From a virus, in IMG/VR virus record IMGVR_UViG_3300034061_003893, positions 1 to 24,331 of that record: a DNA stretch of 24,331 bases; one strand, written 5' to 3'. This document shows positions 19,261 through 24,331 of the stretch, one piece after another. The notes under the pieces were generated by a model. That model had not been told where the DNA came from. It saw only the letters and a program-made list of their open reading frames with translations, and did no database searches. The position numbers were made by a program, and so were the translations under genes. The first letter of the stretch is position 1. Each line of letters opens with the position of its first letter.

Positions 19261-21182
19261 GTTGTAAGATCGACGAGTTCACATTTATCACCACTACAGG
19301 CATATGTCTGTGATCCTGCTGTCTTATCTTCCTTTTCATAATTCGAAAGCATAGTCCAATCTACATCTTTTGGCATTTCTGCGGCCAAAGCAGTATATGC
19401 AATCTTAGTACAGTCTTGATATGGTGCTTGTCGATATGAGTGATCCGAATGTGGTAAGAATGAAATACCACTGATTTCATCAAAGTGCTTATATACCCAT
19501 GCACCAACATCCATCCATTCATGTTCACGCACTGTGATCGTGATACTCGGCTTGTGTTCACACCAATGACGTTGATATGTCAACCACAATTCAAGATGTT
19601 CGATTGCAGTCAAATCATTACGAGTAATTGAACCAACTGCCTTCATTGGGAATGAGAATACCATCGTATGATCTGGTTTCATTACGCATGGTTCTGCGGG
19701 GAATCCAAGATCAATCATCATCTGACAGAGTGGATCCTTTCGATCAGCACGAACTGTGCGAATATAATATTCACTGTGACGAGCATGAATACCAGACGCA
19801 GCATCAGTCAATTGACTAACTGTTCCCGAAGGCTTTACACAAGTAATTGCAGCAGCAGGATTTATACCAAGTTTATCAGACCATTCCTTGTTTGCATCGA
19901 TTGCTACTTTCTTAAGATCTTCTAGAACACCAGACAACAAACGATGATCCTTACTACCCATTAATGGATTATCTAGAATACCTGTAAGAGAAACACCAAG
20001 GAGTGCTTCTTCTTCACAATTCTTCTTCCATGTAGAAGAAAGGTACGGGAAGTGCGTAAGTGATGCTTGCCAAGTACCAAGAATACTTGCAATTCGTATC
20101 TTGCGAGCAACACTATCTTGTGTATCATCTGCACGAATTACAACTTCTGTAAGATTACAGAATTCACGATCACGAAGAATAATTTCACTGCATGGATTCG
20201 TTCCGAAGTCATAGGAAGAATCACGACGATCACCTAATTTTGCGACAGTTTTCTTTGCCGCTTCTCTATTGAAGATGCCTCTTTCACCACTTTTGGACTT
20301 ATAGAGAGAGATCCATTCTTCCATGAAAATTCCAATTTCTGGCTTCTCTTTATAGGCAACTGAATTATTTGCCAAGGCTCGTTGAGGGTTTTGTTCCCAC
20401 CAAGCACCGCTCTTAGCATCTCGCATTCGTTCGTCCGTGAGATTGGACAGAGAAATAAGCGCAGAGCGTCTAACGCCTCCGACAACGACAATCTCCGCGA
20501 TCTTGCAAACAATATCGTGACATTCGATGGAAGTAAGCTTTCTTCCTGCCGCTCTCTTAAAAGTATCAATGGTGAATTGAAAGAGATCAACGAGGGGTCT
20601 TGGCCCCGAAGCTCGACCACCAAATGTTTTGAGTCTTGCACCAGCAGGGCGTACTTTAGACACATCCCATTTTGGAATTTGACCTCCAATAAGTAGGGAT
20701 ACGAGTTCCCGATATGCTTTAGCCCAACCAACCTTGCTGTCCTGAACGATAATAGTGGTATCTGAATTAGTAAAGTGTTCAGCGATTGTAGGAAGTTTCT
20801 CAACATATTGTCTCTCCACACTAAACCCAACGCCCGTACCACACATGAGAACGTATAGAATCTCATCAAAGGCACGAATATTGTTTACGGCCACATATGA
20901 GCAATTGTATCCAGCAACATTATCTCGCTTCAAAGCCTCTCCTGCTGTCATTAAAGCCCGCATGGATGGCATTACTTCCAAATTTAAAACCGCTGATTCC
21001 AGTTCAGAACGAAGTTCTGCTGATAAGATATAACTCTGATTCTCCTTGAGATGTGTCTCAAAAAAATCAAAATAACGCTTTACTGTCTCTGGCCACTCTT
21101 CTCGTCTATTCTCTGATTCAATCCAGCGAGAATAACGTGACTTGTAAATAAATTCTTGGTACTGACTCGGTAAATTATTCAT
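19257..21182 (-). CDS. nrdJ: Adenosylcobalamin-dependent (class II) ribonucleoside-triphosphate reductase
   Basis: The product has 641 residues. It reduces ribonucleotides to deoxyribonucleotides with a B12 radical. Visible residues are C94 in YNCS, C331 and E333 in NPCSEI (the thiyl radical and general-base positions of this family), C342 in FCNLTE (redox partner of C94), and the C-terminal pair C629 and C634 in CSGDKC that passes electrons from thioredoxin-like proteins. All key residues are present. It is shorter than the roughly 740-residue Lactobacillus enzyme, as is usual for phage forms. The start at 21182 has AAGGAG with five bases of spacing. It lies after thyX in the DNA-precursor operon. 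The B12 cofactor has to come from the host or the medium. Its stop lies in the -35 of the next gene. Confidence 0.93.
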   Translation of the reverse strand: MNNLPSQYQEFIYKSRYSRWIESENRREEWPETVKRYFDFFETHLKENQSYILSAELRSELESAVLNLEVMPSMRALMTAGEALKRDNVAGYNCSYVAVNNIRAFDEILYVLMCGTGVGFSVERQYVEKLPTIAEHFTNSDTTIIVQDSKVGWAKAYRELVSLLIGGQIPKWDVSKVRPAGARLKTFGGRASGPRPLVDLFQFTIDTFKRAAGRKLTSIECHDIVCKIAEIVVVGGVRRSALISLSNLTDERMRDAKSGAWWEQNPQRALANNSVAYKEKPEIGIFMEEWISLYKSKSGERGIFNREAAKKTVAKLGDRRDSSYDFGTNPCSEIILRDREFCNLTEVVIRADDTQDSVARKIRIASILGTWQASLTHFPYLSSTWKKNCEEEALLGVSLTGILDNPLMGSKDHRLLSGVLEDLKKVAIDANKEWSDKLGINPAAAITCVKPSGTVSQLTDAASGIHARHSEYYIRTVRADRKDPLCQMMIDLGFPAEPCVMKPDHTMVFSFPMKAVGSITRNDLTAIEHLELWLTYQRHWCEHKPSITITVREHEWMDVGAWVYKHFDEISGISFLPHSDHSYRQAPYQDCTKIAYTALAAEMPKDVDWTMLSNYEKEDKTAGSQTYACSGDKCELVDLTT

Positions 21183-21202
21183 TCATACTCCTTAAATGCT
21201 TC

Positions 21203-21901
21203 TTATTTAGCTGTTCCTGACAATGCTTTCCAAGATACAGGAAACAATGGCTCAATTAATTCCCCCATAGCCTTGGCATATTCTTGGACTTCCCATTGAG
21301 CATGGGCATCAATTCTTTGGGCATATACGCGGCTGTAGGCCGCCAGGGAGCCTGTCCACCACCATTCGGTGTACGTAGCCTGGGGTAAAATACCACGGGC
21401 CTGTTCGGGGGCTACACCCTGCTTTAATAGCTCATCATAAGCATCCAAGGCATCTTGACAAGCATTGTCATACATGTCCAAAACATATGGATTCGGTGTC
21501 ATAAATCCAGAACTACCCTGTTTAGCCCCATCAGTAGGAGCCTTTCTCCACTTTGGTTTGTAAATATCTGGTTCATAGGTCACGTATCTACGAGAAACCT
21601 CATTCATAACCAAACCAATTTGGTGCTTACCCAATTGTGCGCGAACAAAAATAGGTGCTTTGATTCGTAAAGTTATTTGTGGGTGTGCAAATGGTGTCCA
21701 GTGCTTATGTTCAGCAAGATATTTGATCAGTTTCTTATCTTTTTCCGAAAGAATATTCGCGGGAACATGACTATCTGGATGGTCCCATTCACTTTGTTTA
21801 TTAAATGAAACACGCGCTGCGTTAACAACGGTTAAGTCATCACCCATATGTGAAATTAATTCAACATGACCTTTATCTAAAACATCAATCTTTTTTGTCA
21901 T
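21203..21901 (-). CDS. thyX: Flavin-dependent thymidylate synthase ThyX
   Basis: ThyX makes dTMP from dUMP using FAD, folate and NADPH. I place the start at ATG 21901 (MTKKIDVLDKG) with GAGGAAG upstream. A frame start at 21919 is possible but has a poor ribosome binding site. The product has 232 residues. It shows the family pattern FVRAQL near 85-90, followed by NEVSRRYVTYEP near 100-111, including the conserved N-E-x-S-x-R-Y. The usual R-H-R at the start of that motif reads as K-H-Q here, with one residue inserted by my alignment. ALDAYDELLKQGVAPEQARG and ILPQATYTEWWWTGSLAAY complete the fold. It overlaps the upstream gene by 17 bases and precedes RNR. A T4-like phage would otherwise use ThyA. 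Confidence 0.9.
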   Translation of the reverse strand: MTKKIDVLDKGHVELISHMGDDLTVVNAARVSFNKQSEWDHPDSHVPANILSEKDKKLIKYLAEHKHWTPFAHPQITLRIKAPIFVRAQLGKHQIGLVMNEVSRRYVTYEPDIYKPKWRKAPTDGAKQGSSGFMTPNPYVLDMYDNACQDALDAYDELLKQGVAPEQARGILPQATYTEWWWTGSLAAYSRVYAQRIDAHAQWEVQEYAKAMGELIEPLFPVSWKALSGTAK

Positions 21902-22157
21902 CTTTTTTATCTTCCTCATCCTCTATAGAATAGTGTAGCATTATACCAGGAACATCTTCCTCTGTAAAGGTTTTTGCATAATCTACAGCCTTTTTAAATA
22001 GTTCTGGGTTTGATTCTCGAACATATTGAGCAAAATGAGAATTAAATACCATCAATGTATCTAACATTTTTTCTAACAAATATGCTTGATCATCTTCTGA
22101 TAGATTTTCATCTTCTTCTTCGAAGAAATCATCATTTATATCATTGTTTTCTTCCAT
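21885..22157 (-). CDS. Acidic protein of 90 residues, unknown
   Basis: The product begins MEENNDINDDFFEEEDENLS, has a helical core (DDQAYLLEKMLDTLMVFNSH, FAQYVRESNPELFKKAVDYA) and ends in a very acidic or charged tail (IEDEEDKKDDKKD). It overlaps the primase end by 22 bases and ThyX by 17, so it is translationally coupled. No family was recognised. Its position between primase and ThyX and its charge suggest a small accessory protein that may contact DNA-binding partners, as inference only. Confidence 0.75.
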   Translation of the reverse strand: MEENNDINDDFFEEEDENLSEDDQAYLLEKMLDTLMVFNSHFAQYVRESNPELFKKAVDYAKTFTEEDVPGIMLHYSIEDEEDKKDDKKD

Positions 22158-23149
22158 TTTGTTAACACCAATTTAGCTTTTAAATCTGAGTATGTGTTTT
22201 GATCAATTAATTTTTTCGGATCCAATCCAGCAGAAACCATATCATTAATATCTTTCTCTGTAATGTTCTCTGGAAAAATACAAACAGTTTTTTTCATGTT
22301 TATCAACTTCTCCAATAACTGCACAGTTTCTTTTTTATATGGTTCATTATCTAATACATAAACTGCATTTGTATCATCTATTTTTTCATGGACTTGAATG
22401 AAATTACTAGATCCCAATGTAGCTATTGCATTAGGAATAAACATTGAATTAATTGGACCTTCTAGAATATAGAATTTTTTAGTCAAATCAACTTTATCTA
22501 AACCGTAATAGCATAGTTCTTTTTCTTTTTTGAGAGTAAAATATTTCATTCCTCTTTTTGTTTTCTTTGAGAAGGTTCGGCACTGAAATCCGCAAATGCC
22601 ACTGCTATTGCGAATGACAACCACAAGCCTATCCTCTTTAGAAAACCTATCTTTATACGACTCATCGAATTCCTCCGCTAGTTTACCCATATCTTCTGTA
22701 TATCCAATATCATCCCATTTTTCTTTTGGGATTTTTCGTTCAATAACGTATTGAACAGCTTTATGATCCTCTGGTAAATCTACAAGATACTGAAAATTGT
22801 AAGATTTTGGCCTAATTGCAGAGATCGGATATAGATCTTCCTGTGTAGGCTTTTTAAAGTTTCCACGATTTTCTCCAGCACAGAATCTTTCCACCGAATA
22901 ATCTTTACACAAAGATGGGGAAACGTGCTGCAAAAAATTATATACACTAAGTCCAGCACCACAGTTATGGCATTTATAAAAAAAGCTATTATTTTTAACA
23001 AAGAAATATCCTCTGGCTTTGCCTTTACTCTTTGTAGAGTCTCCACAGATTACACATCGACAATTAGCAAGTGTTTCTTTCTTCCATTTGAATTTAGGAA
23101 GCATTGAAGAAACTAAATTGATATACTTTTTATCTATGTAAAGAGCCAT
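22136..23149 (-). CDS. DNA primase, T4 gp61 type
   Basis: I start at ATG 23149, which forms a TGATG junction with the helicase stop. The frame also opens at a TTG at 23161, but coupling favours 23149. The product has 337 residues. A zinc ribbon has C32/C35 in CVICGDS and C60/C63 in CHNCGAG, as in phage DnaG-like primases. A TOPRIM-type core follows, with YILEGPINSMFIPNAIATLG supplying the glutamate (E in L-E-G) and YVLDNEPYK the acidic pair. It lays RNA primers for lagging-strand synthesis with the helicase in the same operon. T4 gp61 has about the same size (342 residues). It overlaps the next gene by 22 bases. Confidence 0.88.
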   Translation of the reverse strand: MALYIDKKYINLVSSMLPKFKWKKETLANCRCVICGDSTKSKGKARGYFFVKNNSFFYKCHNCGAGLSVYNFLQHVSPSLCKDYSVERFCAGENRGNFKKPTQEDLYPISAIRPKSYNFQYLVDLPEDHKAVQYVIERKIPKEKWDDIGYTEDMGKLAEEFDESYKDRFSKEDRLVVVIRNSSGICGFQCRTFSKKTKRGMKYFTLKKEKELCYYGLDKVDLTKKFYILEGPINSMFIPNAIATLGSSNFIQVHEKIDDTNAVYVLDNEPYKKETVQLLEKLINMKKTVCIFPENITEKDINDMVSAGLDPKKLIDQNTYSDLKAKLVLTKWKKTMI

Positions 23150-24331
23150 CACATTTTCCAATCATTAAAATTATTTTGCTTCTTTCTCCCAAAGAAATTA
23201 TCTGGTCCTTGTGGTTTTGGTTCTGGTAGAGGGACTGATGCTTCTGCTGAATATAGTTTCATTTTGCCGCGATTAATTTTCAACAAGAACTTTTTATTAC
23301 CAAGACGTTCATTATAACGGTTTTTCAACTGTTTTACTAGAATGTGGCCAGATTGTTCCAACTCATCTGTGCTGATCAACGCAAACATAAAATCAGCAGT
23401 CATTGGCAAACCGAATGATTCTGATGTGTGGGTAAGTTCAGGATCACTATTTGCAAATCCTTCCCTGTTCGTTTGAGTTGCTGTAACCAATGGTACATTG
23501 TATTCAACGGCAAGACCTCTTAATTCCTCAGAGATTGCTTTAATATATTCAAACGAATTTACTTTACCACCCTTGATTCTCGCAGAAGCGCAAATATTCA
23601 AGTAGTCAATGAAAATAATATCTGGCTTGAATTTCTTCTTAAGACTCAACTCATCCAATAGAAATCGGAAATGGTTTGAATTGGCAGTTGATGTTGGATA
23701 TTCTTTGATAATCAACTTACCTCTTACATCAGCACATGAGTTCTTAAGTTTCTTTTCATACACAGAAAGAGGAAGAGCTTTAAGATCATTGATTGCAACA
23801 TCAAGAATATTTGCATCAATCCTTTCAGCAATTTTTTCTTCTGACATTTCACATGTGATGTAAAGAACATTCTTATGCTGCTTTAAACAAGCCGCAGCAA
23901 AATGGCATAAGAACAATGATTTACCTACACCAGTACCAGCCATACAAATCGATAGAGTCTTTGGCACGATACCACCACTTGTAATCTCATTAAATACATC
24001 AAGATCAAATGGTATCTTTTGCTCTACCTTGTGATAAAACTCGTATCGCTTCTCATAATCTTCAATATAATCGTGTCCAATATGAGTATCAAAAGAAACA
24101 GCCAATGCCTTTGACAAGATATCAGGAATGGCAGTAGTTGGTGTTGTATCCTTGCCGTCAATGATATTGATTGAATTCATGATAGCATTGTAGACTGCTT
24201 TTTCTTTGCAGAAATTTTCAGTCTCATTCATGAGCCAATCAATAGAACTCTCTTCGTAATCCGAATAGAGTTCATCAACTATTTCAATAGAGTTCTGAAA
24301 ATCATCTTGAGAGATTGATTTTGTCTTTTCT
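23149..24331 (-). CDS. Replicative helicase, T4 gp41 / DnaB family, partial at its 5' end
   Basis: The frame is open all the way to the right edge (33 further codons before the ATG at 24231, no stop), so the true start lies outside. T4 gp41 is about 475 residues, so the N-terminal quarter or so is missing. Visible motifs are Walker A G-T-G-V-G-K-S at 23937-23917, CEMSEEKIAERIDANI typical of DnaB motif 1a, Walker B DIIFIDYLNIC, a conserved T-Q-T-N-R motif (VTATQTNREG), and a C-terminal KNRYNERLGNKKFLLKINRG with the arginine finger region. It is the 5'-3' ring helicase of the fork, coupled to the downstream primase by TGATG. Confidence 0.92.
   Translation of the reverse strand, partial: EKTKSISQDDFQNSIEIVDELYSDYEESSIDWLMNETENFCKEKAVYNAIMNSINIIDGKDTTPTTAIPDILSKALAVSFDTHIGHDYIEDYEKRYEFYHKVEQKIPFDLDVFNEITSGGIVPKTLSICMAGTGVGKSLFLCHFAAACLKQHKNVLYITCEMSEEKIAERIDANILDVAINDLKALPLSVYEKKLKNSCADVRGKLIIKEYPTSTANSNHFRFLLDELSLKKKFKPDIIFIDYLNICASARIKGGKVNSFEYIKAISEELRGLAVEYNVPLVTATQTNREGFANSDPELTHTSESFGLPMTADFMFALISTDELEQSGHILVKQLKNRYNERLGNKKFLLKINRGKMKLYSAEASVPLPEPKPQGPDNFFGRKKQNNFNDWKM

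Noticed and set aside
21175-21186. Mini frame ATG-AAT-GAA-TAA just before the RNR start
   Set aside because: The ribosome binding site is too close to its ATG and correctly spaced for the RNR ATG at 21182.
1-24331. tRNA or rRNA genes
   Set aside because: No cloverleaf-like region with the TTC-A-A motif or conserved rRNA sequence was noticed by eye. A tRNA search was not possible.

Overview
The window looks like part of the genome of a large lytic tailed phage related to T4, most like the marine and freshwater T4-like myoviruses. The evidence is a gp41-type DnaB helicase directly followed by a gp61-type primase, a RuvC-like resolvase, several copies of the T4-type late promoter octamer TATAAATA, densely packed overlapping genes (many ATGA and TGATG junctions), and a run of small basic proteins of the kind found in T4-like virions. 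Nothing in the sequence names the host. A phage gene with a signal peptide and a PEP-CTERM-like tail suggests a Gram-negative host with an exosortase system. A lipobox protein with a C-terminal membrane segment, and two consensus sigma70-type promoters, also fit a Gram-negative host.

Layout. (1) 1-208, minus: the start of a gene that runs off the left edge. (2) 290-3765, plus: an operon under a near-perfect sigma70 promoter. It encodes a large HExxH plus VWA (CobT-like) protein followed by five small genes, one of them only 49 codons, and ends in a hairpin terminator. (3) 3817-16818, plus: the AT-rich late block. It holds small basic proteins, an HNH endonuclease, an FmdB-type zinc ribbon protein, a Pro/Ala-repeat and poly-Q protein, a PD-(D/E)XK nuclease, a beta-rich structural protein, a 685-residue protein ending in an HNH motif, several conserved T4-like virion-type proteins, and a probable lysis pair (a three-helix membrane protein and a possible unimolecular spanin). 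(4) 16805-17356, minus: a RuvC-like resolvase. The plus-strand terminator for the late block lies inside its coding sequence. (5) 17384-18250, plus: one more late gene. (6) 18250-18530: a compact strip with three strong hairpins, two minus-strand late promoters, a 41-residue membrane protein and a possible small RNA. (7) 18525-19260, minus: the PEP-CTERM-like secreted protein with its own promoter and terminator. (8) 19257-24331, minus: the DNA metabolism operon, read in the order helicase, primase, 90-residue acidic protein, ThyX, B12-dependent ribonucleotide reductase.

How the parts fit. The minus-strand operon makes deoxynucleotides (RNR, ThyX) and primes and unwinds DNA (primase, helicase). 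The plus-strand block looks like late, virion-associated cargo and lysis functions. Several of its products begin with a short segment ending in (L/I/V)-x-E-A, which resembles the capsid targeting and prohead protease cleavage sequence of T4 internal head proteins. At several promoters the predicted transcription start falls on or within a few bases of the start codon, so leaderless mRNAs may be common. No tRNA, rRNA, CRISPR array or insertion sequence was seen, and no stretch above 300 bases lacks a gene.
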